18,514 nucleotides of DNA from Butyricicoccus sp. OM04-18BH (GTDB lineage: Bacteria > Bacillota > Clostridia > Oscillospirales > Butyricicoccaceae), in the NCBI RefSeq assembly GCF_003481705.1, contig NZ_QULN01000007.1, positions 93,495 through 112,008 on the forward strand, written 5' to 3'. Below are positions 7,089-15,713 of the stretch, in pieces; the stretch's first letter is position 1, and each line of letters starts with the position of its first letter. A program made the position numbers and the translations under genes. Under the pieces are notes generated by a model, which saw nothing but the letters and a program-made list of their open reading frames with translations, was not told the DNA's origin and made no database searches.

Positions 7089-10000
7089 TCAGAACAGACT
7101 CATCTGCGTCGTTTTCGGCATGGAGCCGAGTGCGCCGATCTGGTCGAGCAGCTCGACGACCGCCTTCGAAGCCTTCGGGCACCGGATAATCATCTCCTCC
7201 GCCGAGAGGAACTTGCCGTTCTTGCGCTCCTCGACGATGCTCTGCGCTGCCTGCTCGCCGATGCCCGGCATGGAGGTAAACGGCGGAATAAGTCCGTTTT
7301 CCGTCACCAGAAACCGCGTTGCGTCCGAAGTATACACATCCATCGGCTCAAACGTGAAGCCGCGGCGGTAAAACTCGTGGCAGACCTCAAGCGTCGTCAT
7401 CATATCCTTCTCAGCAGCGGAGATGGTCTTGTCGCGGTCCTTCTGCTTGAGCTCCGCCATCTTATCCAGACACACCTTGTCGCCCTTGACCATGCAGGAC
7501 GCATCAAAACCCTTCGCGCGGACCGAAAAGTACGCCGAATAGAACGCGAGCGGCTTATGTACCTTGAACCAGGCAATGCGGAACGCCATCATGACGTAAG
7601 CCACCGCGTGCGCCTTCGGGAACATATATTTGATTTTCTTGCAGGAGTCGATGTACCATTCCGGAACGTGCTGCTCGTTCATGGCGGTCTCCATCTCCTC
7701 GGTCAGACCCTTGCCCTTTCGGACGGACTCCATCGTCTTGAACGACAGCTTGGGCTTGACGCCCTGTAAAATAAGATAGTTCATGATGTCGTCTCGGCAG
7801 CAGATGCAGCCGGACAGCGGAATGCCCTTGCGCACGAGCTCGGCCGCGTTGCCGAGCCACACATCCGTACCGTGGGACAGGCCGGAGATCGAGACAAGCT
7901 CCGCGAAGGTGGACGGATGGGTCTCCTTGACCATGCCGCGGACGAACTTGGTGCCGAACTCGGGCACCGCTACGCAGCCGAGGTCGCCCAGGATGGGGTC
8001 AGTGTCCGGGTTTTCGCCCTTGTAGCGCAGCGCCTTGCACGAGTGGAACAGGCTCATCGTCTCCGGGTCGTCGAGCGGGATGTTCTGCGCGTTGATGCCC
8101 GTGAGGTTCTCGAGGTGCTTGATCATGGTCGGGTCATCGTGACCGAGCTCGTCGAGCTTTAAGAGGTTCGCGTCGATGGAGTGGTACTCGAAATGGGTGG
8201 TAATGATATCGGAATCCGGGTCATCCGCCGGATGCTGTACCGGACAGACATCGTAGATCTCGATCTCCTTCGGCACGACAACAACGCCGCCCGGATGCTG
8301 ACCCGAGGTACGGCGCACGCCGGTGCAGCCTGCGGCGAGGCGGTTCTCCTCGGCGCGCGAGCACTCGATGCCGCGTTCGTCCATGTACTTCTTGACGTAT
8401 CCGTAGGCGGTCTTTTCCGCGACCGTACCGATGGTTCCCGCTCGGAACACATGGTCATGGCCGAAGATCTCGCCCGTGTACCAGTGGATGCGAGACTGAT
8501 ATTCGCCGGCGAAGTTCAGGTCGATATCCGGCACCTTGTCGCCCTCGAAGCCGAGGAAGGTCTCGAACGGGATGTTAAACCCCTGCTTGGTGAGCGGTTT
8601 GCCGCATTTCGGGCAGATCTTATCCGGCAGATCGACGCCGCAGGAGTAATCCTCGTGCCATTCGATGTACTTGTCGTCCGGACAGAGATAGTGCGGCGCG
8701 AGGGAATTTACCTCGGTGATGTCCGACATGAACGCCGCGAGCGACGAGCCGACCGAACCGCGCGAGCCGACCAGATAGCCGTCCGCGAGCGACTTGGTAA
8801 CGAGCTTCTGCGCAATGATGTACATGACGGCGTAGCCGTTGCCGATAATGGAGTTCAGCTCGCGGTCAAGGCGCGCCTGCACCTGCTCGGGCAGCGGGTC
8901 GCCGTAGATGCGCTTTGCCTTGTCGTAGCACATATTGCGCAGATCGTCCTCGCAGCCGTCGATGTGCGGCGGATAGTTCTCGCGCGGCACGGGACGGATG
9001 ACGTCGCACATATCCGCGATCATGTTGGTGTTCCTTACTACGACCTCATACGCACGGTCCTCGCCGAGATAGGAGAACTCGCGCAGCATTTCGTCCGTGG
9101 TCTTGAGGTAGAGCGGCGCCTGATTGTCGGCGTCCGAAAAGCCCTGACCGGCCATGAGGATGCGGCGGAAGGCCTCGTCCTCGGGCTCGAGGAAGTGAAC
9201 GTCGCCGGTCGCGCAGCACGGCTTGCCGAGCTCGTCCGCAAGGCGCAGGATGTCGCGGTTCCAGTCGCGCAGCTGCTCCTCGTCCTTCACGAGCCCCTTG
9301 GCAAGCATGAATTTATTGTTGCCGATCGGCTGGATCTCGAGGTAGTCGTAGAACTCCGCGAGGCGCTTTATTTCGTCCCACTCCGCACCCTTGGTGAGCG
9401 CGCGGAACACCTCGCCCGCCTCGCACGCCGAGCCGAAGATCAGTCCCTCGCGGTGACGGATGAGCTCGCTGCGCGGCATGATGGGGCGCTTGTTATAGTA
9501 TTCGAGAAAGCTCTTGGAAATGAGCTGATACAGATTGCGCAGACCGGCCTGATTTTTGACCAGAATGATAAAGTGGTAGCGCGGCAGGTTTTTCAGCTTG
9601 TTTTTGCGGTCGGTCGTCGCGGCGAGCACCGGATTGATGTCCGCCGTCGTGACCGCGTGCATCTCATCCTTGAGCCGCGCGAGCAGCTTGACGAAAATGC
9701 GGCCGAGCACCGCCGCATCCTCGCTTGCGCGGTGGTGCTCGAACGGGCCGACCTGAAGCTCCTTGGCGAGGATGTTCAGCTTGAATTTATGCAGATGCGG
9801 CAGCATGAGGCGGCTCATTTCGAGCGTGTCGATGCTCGTAAAGTCGCGCTCGATGCCCAGCCGCTTGCAGGCTGTCCGCAGAAAGCCCATATCGAAGCCT
9901 GCGTTGTGCGCGACAAGAGGATACTGCCCCTCCCCCGCCCACGCGAGGAATTTCGGTACGGCTTCGTCGAGGTCGGGCGCGTCTGCAACGGTCTCATCCG

Positions 10001-11465
10001 AAATGCCGGTCAGCTCGGTGATCTCGGCCGGGATGGGCTTGTGCGGATTGACGTAGGTCTGGAAGGAGTCGCGGATCTCGCCCTCGACCATGCGCACCGC
10101 GGCAATTTCCGTGATCTCCTCGTTCGCCGGGTTGAGACCGGTCGTCTCAAGGTCGAACACGATGAACGTGCCGGTAAGCGGCTCGGTGCTCCTGCCGCGC
10201 ACGACAGACAGGCTGTCCGCGTCGTTGACGTAGTACGCTTCGATGCCGTAAATAATCTTCATGTCCCCGATGATGTCCTTCTGCTTGCCCTCCTGTGCGT
10301 GGAGCGCTTCGGGGAACGCCTGCGCAACGCCGTGGTCGGTGATAGCCATGGCGCGGTGGCCCCACTTTGCCGCGCGGCACAGCAGCGAGGCGGTCGAACT
10401 CATGCCGTCCATCGCGGACATATTGGTATGCAGGTGCAGCTCGACACGCTTCATGCCGTCATAGGTGTCCTTTCGCTCCGGCTTTTTCGCCTTGACGATG
10501 CCGGTCGGCTCGAGCACCATTTCGCGAGCGTAGGTGTCGAACACCATTTTGCCCTGCACAGTGCAGTACAGACCCTTTTTGATGAGCGAGGCCGTGTCGC
10601 CGGCCTTGTCAGCCGCAAGGAATTTGGAGACGCGCACGGAATTCGTGCGGTCGGTGATGTCGAACGCGATCTTCACATAGTCCTTGCCGGTCTTTTTGCT
10701 GTGGATATCCTTGTGCTCGGTGAAAAACACCTCGCCCTGAATGGTGACCATGTCGTAGGCCGAAACGGCCTCGTTGACCGAGACGATGGGGTCCTGAATG
10801 AGCTTTCCGAACACGAGATCGTCCTCGCGGACCTTCTCGGTCTTCGGGCGCTGGTATGCCTGGCCCTCCGAGCGAATCTGACGGGCAGGCTTTTTCGGCT
10901 TTGGCTCGCTCTGCGCTTCGCTTGCGGCTTTTTCCACAGCCTTGTGCAAAAGTTCCGCGCGTTCCTGCTCATTCTCCTGCACCGGCCCGCCGTCCGTCTG
11001 CTCGAGCGGCACGGCGTGCACCGGGCAGCTCCGCCCGGTCTCGCGGCGGATACGCGCTTCGAGATGGCGCAGTGCGGTCTCGAAATGCTTTTCGCAGATG
11101 GTGTCCATCGGGATATGCAGCGCACCGTCCGCATATTCCCAGTTCTCCGCGTGCAGCAGGCCGCGCGCCGACGGCATCCGTGCCGCCATATCGTCGTACA
11201 GCGAGCGGATATACTCGCCCGGCAGCTCGCCCGGCAGCTCGTAGCGCGGCTCGATGCACACGCGGTCGAGACCGTAGGCGCTCGCGAGCTGCTTTTCGGC
11301 CTTCGCAAGCGTGTCGCGCTTTACGACCTCATGCAGACCCAGCTCGATGACCATGACCGAGCGGTTGTCTCCGAATGCGAGAGAGCGCACCTCGCCTGCG
11401 GCAAGATGCTGCTCCTCTCCGACACATTTGCAGTTGTTAAAAACCTCTATCAGCTTGGCAGCCAC
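7089..11465 (-). CDS. polC: DNA polymerase III alpha subunit, PolC type
   Basis: This is the replicative DNA polymerase of Gram-positive bacteria with built-in proofreading. The 1458-residue length is normal for PolC. Domains in order: an N-terminal region (1 to about 220) with a charged linker near 160-215; an OB-fold (about 225-325); a PHP domain beginning at HLHTNMSAMDG (344-354) and interrupted by the 3'-5' exonuclease, whose motifs are FDLETTGLNP (437-446), HNAGFD (520-525) and HHRASEDAA (577-585); then the polymerase core with GSRGSVGSS (900-908), a four-cysteine zinc site (C928, C942, C951, C954) and the catalytic PDIDLNF (979-985). The C-terminus ends in MSLF. Translation starts at GTG, with AAGGAG 8 nt upstream overlapping the end of ispG, 3 nt after its stop. 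Confidence 0.98.
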   Translation of the reverse strand: MAAKLIEVFNNCKCVGEEQHLAAGEVRSLAFGDNRSVMVIELGLHEVVKRDTLAKAEKQLASAYGLDRVCIEPRYELPGELPGEYIRSLYDDMAARMPSARGLLHAENWEYADGALHIPMDTICEKHFETALRHLEARIRRETGRSCPVHAVPLEQTDGGPVQENEQERAELLHKAVEKAASEAQSEPKPKKPARQIRSEGQAYQRPKTEKVREDDLVFGKLIQDPIVSVNEAVSAYDMVTIQGEVFFTEHKDIHSKKTGKDYVKIAFDITDRTNSVRVSKFLAADKAGDTASLIKKGLYCTVQGKMVFDTYAREMVLEPTGIVKAKKPERKDTYDGMKRVELHLHTNMSAMDGMSSTASLLCRAAKWGHRAMAITDHGVAQAFPEALHAQEGKQKDIIGDMKIIYGIEAYYVNDADSLSVVRGRSTEPLTGTFIVFDLETTGLNPANEEITEIAAVRMVEGEIRDSFQTYVNPHKPIPAEITELTGISDETVADAPDLDEAVPKFLAWAGEGQYPLVAHNAGFDMGFLRTACKRLGIERDFTSIDTLEMSRLMLPHLHKFKLNILAKELQVGPFEHHRASEDAAVLGRIFVKLLARLKDEMHAVTTADINPVLAATTDRKNKLKNLPRYHFIILVKNQAGLRNLYQLISKSFLEYYNKRPIMPRSELIRHREGLIFGSACEAGEVFRALTKGAEWDEIKRLAEFYDYLEIQPIGNNKFMLAKGLVKDEEQLRDWNRDILRLADELGKPCCATGDVHFLEPEDEAFRRILMAGQGFSDADNQAPLYLKTTDEMLREFSYLGEDRAYEVVVRNTNMIADMCDVIRPVPRENYPPHIDGCEDDLRNMCYDKAKRIYGDPLPEQVQARLDRELNSIIGNGYAVMYIIAQKLVTKSLADGYLVGSRGSVGSSLAAFMSDITEVNSLAPHYLCPDDKYIEWHEDYSCGVDLPDKICPKCGKPLTKQGFNIPFETFLGFEGDKVPDIDLNFAGEYQSRIHWYTGEIFGHDHVFRAGTIGTVAEKTAYGYVKKYMDERGIECSRAEENRLAAGCTGVRRTSGQHPGGVVVVPKEIEIYDVCPVQHPADDPDSDIITTHFEYHSIDANLLKLDELGHDDPTMIKHLENLTGINAQNIPLDDPETMSLFHSCKALRYKGENPDTDPILGDLGCVAVPEFGTKFVRGMVKETHPSTFAELVSISGLSHGTDVWLGNAAELVRKGIPLSGCICCRDDIMNYLILQGVKPKLSFKTMESVRKGKGLTEEMETAMNEQHVPEWYIDSCKKIKYMFPKAHAVAYVMMAFRIAWFKVHKPLAFYSAYFSVRAKGFDASCMVKGDKVCLDKMAELKQKDRDKTISAAEKDMMTTLEVCHEFYRRGFTFEPMDVYTSDATRFLVTENGLIPPFTSMPGIGEQAAQSIVEERKNGKFLSAEEMIIRCPKASKAVVELLDQIGALGSMPKTTQMSLF

Positions 11466-11479
11466 CGATTATTCTCCTT
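11463..11479 (-). promoter_or_regulatory. Ribosome binding site fixing a GTG start of polC
   Basis: On the minus strand AAGGAG (11479-11474) lies 8 nt before GTG (11465-11463). The site is inside the last codons of ispG, so polC translation is probably coupled to ispG. Confidence 0.75.
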
Positions 11480-12524
11480 CGAAATGTGCGATTTCATCCA
11501 TAAGCTCGTCCACAAGCCGCTCCTGCGGCACCTTGCGGAGAATTTCGCCGCGGCGGAAAATCAGTCCCTCGCCGTCGCCGCCTGCGATACCGAGGTCGGC
11601 CTCGCGCGCCTCGCCCGGGCCGTTGACAACGCAGCCCATGACCGCGACCTTGAGCTTGCGGCCGTGGATTTCGGCGCAGCGGCGCTCGACCTCCTTCGCG
11701 ATGCCGATCAGGTCGATGCGCGTGCGTCCGCAGGTCGGGCAGGAAACGACGTTAATGCCCTCCTCCGCGCGTCCGACGGCGCGCAGGATCGCCTTCGCGG
11801 CGTAGACCTCCTTGACCGGGTCGTCGGTCAGCGACACGCGGATGGTGTCGCCCACGCCGAGCGCGAGCAGGCCGCCGATGCCGGCCGCCGATTTGATCGT
11901 ACCCATGTACTCCGTGCCGGCCTCGGTCACGCCGAGGTGCAGCGGATAATTCGTCTTTTCGCTCGCAAGCAGGTACGCCTGCATGGTGTTCGGCACGGAC
12001 GAGGATTTGATCGAGATACAGATGTCGTCAAAATCGCAGTCGTTTAAGAGCTTTACGTGATACAGCGCGCTCTCGACCATGGCTTCCGGGGTCGGGCCGC
12101 CGAACTTCTCGAGGATATGCTTTTCGACCGAGCCGGAGTTGACGCCGATGCGAATGGGGAGATGGCGCTCCTTTGCAGCCTTCACGACCGCCTGCACGCG
12201 GTCCGCGCCGCCGATGTTGCCGGGGTTCAGGCGGATCTTGTCCACGCCCGCCTCGATGGCGGCAAGCGCCAGACGGTAGTCAAAATGGATATCCGCCACG
12301 ACCGGAATGGGCGAGCCTGCGCAGATCTCGCGCAGCGCTTCCGCCGCCGCTTTGTCCGGCACGGCGCAGCGCACGATGTCGCAGCCTGCCTCCGCGAGCG
12401 CACGGATCTGAGCGAGCGTCGCTTTCGCGTCGCGCGTGTCCGTGTTCGTCATGGACTGGATGGCGATGGGCGCGCCGCCGCCGACCGGAACGCCGCCGAT
12501 GTTAATCTGTTTTGTCAGTTTCAT
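11469..12524 (-). CDS. ispG: HMBPP synthase (4-hydroxy-3-methylbut-2-enyl diphosphate synthase)
   Basis: IspG (GcpE) is an iron-sulfur enzyme of the MEP isoprenoid pathway that reductively opens methylerythritol cyclodiphosphate to HMBPP. At 351 residues it is the compact two-domain bacterial form: an N-terminal TIM barrel (GGGAPIAIQSMTNTDTRD near 15-32, VADIHFDYRLA from 76, RLNPGNIGG 98-106) and a C-terminal 4Fe-4S domain. The cluster ligands are visible as C262 and C265 (SCPTCGRT), C298 (MGCVVNGPGEA) and E305. ATG is the start; the GAGGG upstream is a modest ribosome binding site. It lies 64 nt after rseP, a gap holding a strong stem-loop, and 3 nt before polC. It shares the pathway with dxr two genes upstream. 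Confidence 0.98.
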   Translation of the reverse strand: MKLTKQINIGGVPVGGGAPIAIQSMTNTDTRDAKATLAQIRALAEAGCDIVRCAVPDKAAAEALREICAGSPIPVVADIHFDYRLALAAIEAGVDKIRLNPGNIGGADRVQAVVKAAKERHLPIRIGVNSGSVEKHILEKFGGPTPEAMVESALYHVKLLNDCDFDDICISIKSSSVPNTMQAYLLASEKTNYPLHLGVTEAGTEYMGTIKSAAGIGGLLALGVGDTIRVSLTDDPVKEVYAAKAILRAVGRAEEGINVVSCPTCGRTRIDLIGIAKEVERRCAEIHGRKLKVAVMGCVVNGPGEAREADLGIAGGDGEGLIFRRGEILRKVPQERLVDELMDEIAHFEGE

Positions 12525-12545
12525 ATCTATCCCTCTTTTGAAGCG

Positions 12546-12584
12546 AACACGGGGCGCAGGCTTGTTTCCTGCACCCCCTGTGTT
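12546..12584. repeat. Stem-loop in the rseP-ispG gap
   Basis: AACAC-GGGG-C-GCAGG pairs with CCTGC-AC-CCCC-T-GTGTT around a 7-nt loop, about 14 bp with small bulges. It occupies most of the 64-nt gap. No T-run follows on the minus strand, so it is not a standard terminator for this operon; RNA processing or stabilisation is possible. Confidence 0.65.
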
Positions 12585-12588
12585 GATT

Positions 12589-13635
12589 TTACTGCATCAT
12601 TCTGCCTGTCAGCAGGCGCAGGATGTCGTGTCCCGTGACGTAGACCATGAGCATGAGCAGCAGCATGAGACCGGCCGCGTGCACAAGGCCCTCGTACTTC
12701 GGCGGCACAGGCTTGCGCCGGATGCCCTCGATGATGAGGAACACCAGGCGGCCGCCGTCGAGCGCCGGCAGCGGCAGCAGGTTCATCACGCCGAGATTGA
12801 TAGAGATGAACGCCACGAGCTGCAAAAACGCCCGGATGTTCACCCGTGCGGTCACGGCCATGGTCGAGGCCACGCCGACCGGCCCGGACAGGTCGTTCAC
12901 GCCGACCCTGCCGCCGAGCAGCTGACCGAGGCTGACCCACACGAGGCGCGCGTCATCGAGCGCGGTCAACGCCGCATGCTGCACGCGCGAAACCACGTTA
13001 TCCGGCGTTGCGCCGAAGGTGAGGCCGATCAACTTTCCGCCCTCGCCGTCGTCGATGCGCGCCTCGAACGGCACAGACGGCAGCTCGACCGTCTCGCCGC
13101 CGCGACGCACCTTGACGCTGTGCGTCGTCGAGCTGCTCATGCCCATCGCGACGTTCAGATCGCTGCGCACGAGCAGTCGGAAGCCGTCGATGCTGATGAT
13201 CGTGTCGCCCTCCTGCAGACCGCCCTCGAGCACCGAGCTGCCCTCGCTGATGCTCGCAACGGTCGTGGTGATAAAGCCGTTCTCGCTCGGCGCCTGCACC
13301 GCGAACAGCAGGATGACAAAGCCGATGAGAAAATTCATCAGCGCACCTGCTGCGACGATGAGGATGCGGCGGCGAAGGCGTGCCCTGCCGAAGGCGTGCT
13401 CGCTCTCGCTTTCGCCGTCCTCGCCCTCCATGACGCACGCGCCGCCGAACGGCAGCAGCTTCAGGCAGTACATCGTGCCGTGATATTCGTGCTTGAGAAC
13501 GGTCGGGCCCATGCCGATCCAGAATTCATTGACCTGCACGCCGCCGCGCTTGGCGGTGATAAAATGGCCGAATTCATGCACGATGACCAGCACGCCGAAG
13601 GCCAGAATGGCCAGAATGATTGAAAGTACCTGCAA
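12589..13635 (-). CDS. rseP: Site-2 intramembrane zinc metalloprotease (RseP/RasP type)
   Basis: This membrane protease cleaves transmembrane substrates such as anti-sigma factors and signal-peptide remnants. At 348 residues it is typical of the Gram-positive RasP form with one PDZ domain. The zinc motif HEFGH (20-24) lies in the first membrane segment, a second segment spans about 91-113, the PDZ domain covers roughly 117-205, and the third zinc ligand is D293 in NLLPLPALDGGR (285-296). A last hydrophobic segment is near 318-334. Translation starts at TTG with a strong AAAGGAG 6 nt upstream; no ATG occurs upstream in frame with a site. It lies 27 nt after dxr. The substrate is not evident from context. 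Confidence 0.96.
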   Translation of the reverse strand: MQVLSIILAILAFGVLVIVHEFGHFITAKRGGVQVNEFWIGMGPTVLKHEYHGTMYCLKLLPFGGACVMEGEDGESESEHAFGRARLRRRILIVAAGALMNFLIGFVILLFAVQAPSENGFITTTVASISEGSSVLEGGLQEGDTIISIDGFRLLVRSDLNVAMGMSSSTTHSVKVRRGGETVELPSVPFEARIDDGEGGKLIGLTFGATPDNVVSRVQHAALTALDDARLVWVSLGQLLGGRVGVNDLSGPVGVASTMAVTARVNIRAFLQLVAFISINLGVMNLLPLPALDGGRLVFLIIEGIRRKPVPPKYEGLVHAAGLMLLLMLMVYVTGHDILRLLTGRMMQ

Positions 13636-13648
13636 AGCTGTCTCCTTT
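13633..13648 (-). promoter_or_regulatory. Ribosome binding site fixing a TTG start of rseP
   Basis: On the minus strand AAAGGAG (13648-13642) lies 6 nt before TTG (13635-13633). The predicted N-terminus MQVLSIILAILAFG leads directly into the HEFGH helix at the normal distance, supporting this rare start. Confidence 0.75.
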
Positions 13649-13662
13649 CCGGGTCAGCCGTC

Positions 13663-14796
13663 TCAGCCCAGAACGAGCTCGCGTGCGGCTCTGTCGGCGG
13701 CGAGCACGTCGTCGAGCGTGATGTCCTTCCTGTACGGGATGCTGTCCAGAGCGTGAGAAACGCGATCCGCGATCTCGGTAAAGCCGATCCTTCCGTCGAG
13801 AAACAGACCGACGGCCGCTTCATTCGCACCGTTGAGCACCGCGCCGCGGTCGCCCTTGAGGGCGGCGGCCTGCTTTGCGAGATTCAGCGCCGGGAACGCC
13901 TCGTAATCCGGCGCGAAGAATGTGAGCTTCGCGACCTCTGCGAGCGACATGCGCGGCACTTTGCACGGCACGCGCTCCGGCCAGGTCAGCGCGAGCTGAA
14001 TGGGCAGGCGCATATCCGGCAGGCCGAGCTGCGCGATGACCGCGCCGTCCGCAAATTCCACGGCCGAGTGCACGATGCTCTCGCGATGTACGACGATCTC
14101 GATGTCCTCGGGCGGCAGGTCATACAGCCACATCGCCTCGATCAGCTCCAGCCCCTTGTTCATCATGGTCGCGGAGTCGATGGTGATCTTCGCGCCCATC
14201 GACCAGTTCGGGTGCGCAAGCGCCTGCTCGCGCGTCATGCCGCGCATTTCCTCGAGCTTTTTCCCGAAGAACGGGCCGCCGGAAGCCGTGAGCAGGATCT
14301 TCGAGACCGGATTTCCGTTCGCCGCCTGCACACACTGAAAGATCGCCGAGTGCTCGGAGTCGACCGGCAGGATGCGCACGCTTTTTTTCCGCGCCGCCTC
14401 CATGACGATGCCGCCCGCGCACACGAGCGTTTCCTTGTTCGCGAGCGCGATGTCCTTTCCGGCGTCGATAGCGGCGAGCGTCGGCAGCAGGCCGACCATG
14501 CCCACAACGGCGGTCACAACGATGTCCGCGCCGCTTTCCGAGGCGCAGGCGATCAGACCGTCCATGCCGGTCAGCACCTCGATGTCCGTGTCCGCGAGCT
14601 TCACACGAAGCTCCTTTGCCGCGTTTTCATCGAACGCGCACACCATTTTCGGATGCAGGGCGCGCGCCTGCTCCTCCAGCAAGCCTATGCGGCGGTTGGT
14701 CGTCAGCGCGACGACTTCAGCCTCGATCGAAGGCAGAATATCGACCGTCTGCGTGCCGATCGAACCCGTAGAACCTAAAATCGCTATTTTTTTCAT
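13663..14796 (-). CDS. dxr: 1-deoxy-D-xylulose 5-phosphate reductoisomerase
   Basis: Dxr (IspC) converts DXP to methylerythritol 4-phosphate with NADPH, the first committed step of the MEP pathway and the target of fosmidomycin. The 377-residue protein starts with the NADPH loop GSTGSIGTQTVDIL (8-21). Further motifs are ANKETLVCAGG (119-129), the metal ligands D146 and E148 in VDSEHSAIFQ, TASGGPFFGK (170-179), the flexible-loop HPNWSMG (195-201), and MNKGLELIEA with metal ligand E217. ATG has AGGAG 8 nt upstream. It lies 49 nt after cdsA and 27 nt before rseP, the usual order in Clostridia. Confidence 0.98.
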   Translation of the reverse strand: MKKIAILGSTGSIGTQTVDILPSIEAEVVALTTNRRIGLLEEQARALHPKMVCAFDENAAKELRVKLADTDIEVLTGMDGLIACASESGADIVVTAVVGMVGLLPTLAAIDAGKDIALANKETLVCAGGIVMEAARKKSVRILPVDSEHSAIFQCVQAANGNPVSKILLTASGGPFFGKKLEEMRGMTREQALAHPNWSMGAKITIDSATMMNKGLELIEAMWLYDLPPEDIEIVVHRESIVHSAVEFADGAVIAQLGLPDMRLPIQLALTWPERVPCKVPRMSLAEVAKLTFFAPDYEAFPALNLAKQAAALKGDRGAVLNGANEAAVGLFLDGRIGFTEIADRVSHALDSIPYRKDITLDDVLAADRAARELVLG

Positions 14797-14845
14797 AATC
14801 TATGCTCCTGAAACTGCGGAATGCAGTGATGGTTGGATTGCTCTG

Positions 14846-15664
14846 TCAGAATACGATGCGGAACAGAAATTCCGCGAACGGCGCGACAAAGATCACGCTG
14901 TCGAAGCGGTCGAGCACGCCGCCGTGACCTGGGAAGATATGGCCGTAGTCCTTGATGCCGGTCTGACGCTTGATGATCGAAAAGGACAGGTCGCCGATCT
15001 CGCCCAGCATCGCGCCCACAGCGCCGAGCACGACCGCCGCCCACAGCGGCAGACCGAGCTTCAGCGTGCTGTTCATGATGAGCGCCGCGATCAGAACGAG
15101 CACCGCGCCGCCGATCACGCCGCCGACCGCGCCCTCGACCGTCTTTTTCGGACTGACGACCGGCGCGAGCTTATGTCTGCCGAAAAACATGCCGGCGAAC
15201 AGAGCGCAGGTATCCGCGCCCCACGCCGCGAGCAGCGGCAGCAAAACGATGAACGGGCCGTGATGGTAGTTCATCTGGAAAATGCGCAGCAGACTGAGCA
15301 GCAGGTACGGCACGAGCAGCGCGCCGAAAAAGCCCCACGCCACCTGCGACACCTTCATGCTGTCGTGGAATTTCAGCTCGATGGCGAACGAGCCGACGAG
15401 CATGACGAGGACAAGGTCCTGCATCACGTCGGTCAGGTCAAGCGGCAGCACGGTAAAATGACCGACTGCGAGACCGAGCGACACGAGCATCGCGAGCAGC
15501 AGCTCGAGCCGGTTGTGCACGAGCTTCGTCGAGCCGAGCACCTCACAGGTCGCAATGACGCACAGCGCCGCGACGACCGCCTCCAGTACGATGGGCGGAA
15601 ATACATACAGCGCGAGCAGCACAAAAATAAAGCCGAACACGCCGAATAACACTCTTGCTTTCAT
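14846..15664 (-). CDS. cdsA: Phosphatidate cytidylyltransferase (CDP-diglyceride synthase)
   Basis: CdsA makes CDP-diacylglycerol from CTP and phosphatidic acid, the branch point of phospholipid synthesis, in the cytoplasmic membrane. The 272-residue protein is strongly hydrophobic with about seven or eight membrane segments (the first two near 4-40). The CDP-alcohol synthase signature lies at 229-249, reading SIIKRQTGIKDYGHIFPGHGG, with an acidic partner in GEIGDLS (221-227). WGADTCALFAGMFFGRHKLAPVVSPKKTVEG type residues (148-178) form the conserved cytidylyltransferase core. ATG start; the upstream GGTGA is a weak ribosome binding site. It is 49 nt downstream of uppS, with a stem-loop in the gap. 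Confidence 0.97.
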   Translation of the reverse strand: MKARVLFGVFGFIFVLLALYVFPPIVLEAVVAALCVIATCEVLGSTKLVHNRLELLLAMLVSLGLAVGHFTVLPLDLTDVMQDLVLVMLVGSFAIELKFHDSMKVSQVAWGFFGALLVPYLLLSLLRIFQMNYHHGPFIVLLPLLAAWGADTCALFAGMFFGRHKLAPVVSPKKTVEGAVGGVIGGAVLVLIAALIMNSTLKLGLPLWAAVVLGAVGAMLGEIGDLSFSIIKRQTGIKDYGHIFPGHGGVLDRFDSVIFVAPFAEFLFRIVF

Positions 15665-15691
15665 ATTCTATCACCCGTTTTGGTTATCTAT

Positions 15692-15710
15692 GCGGAAAAC
15701 GGTTTTCCGC
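15692..15710. repeat. Stem-loop in the uppS-cdsA gap
   Basis: GCGGAAAAC and GTTTTCCGC form a perfect inverted repeat separated by one base (realistically an 8-bp stem with a 3-nt loop). It begins 4 nt past the uppS stop. No T-run follows on the minus strand, so it is unlikely to be a full terminator. Confidence 0.7.
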
Positions 15711-15713
15711 GCG

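Noticed and set aside
8181..12047. Plus-strand open frame of about 1288 codons opposite polC and ispG
   Set aside because: Same reason: antisense to unmistakable polC and ispG, with no recognisable domain.
13753..14778. Plus-strand open frame opposite dxr
   Set aside because: Antisense shadow of dxr with arginine/histidine-rich composition and no motifs.
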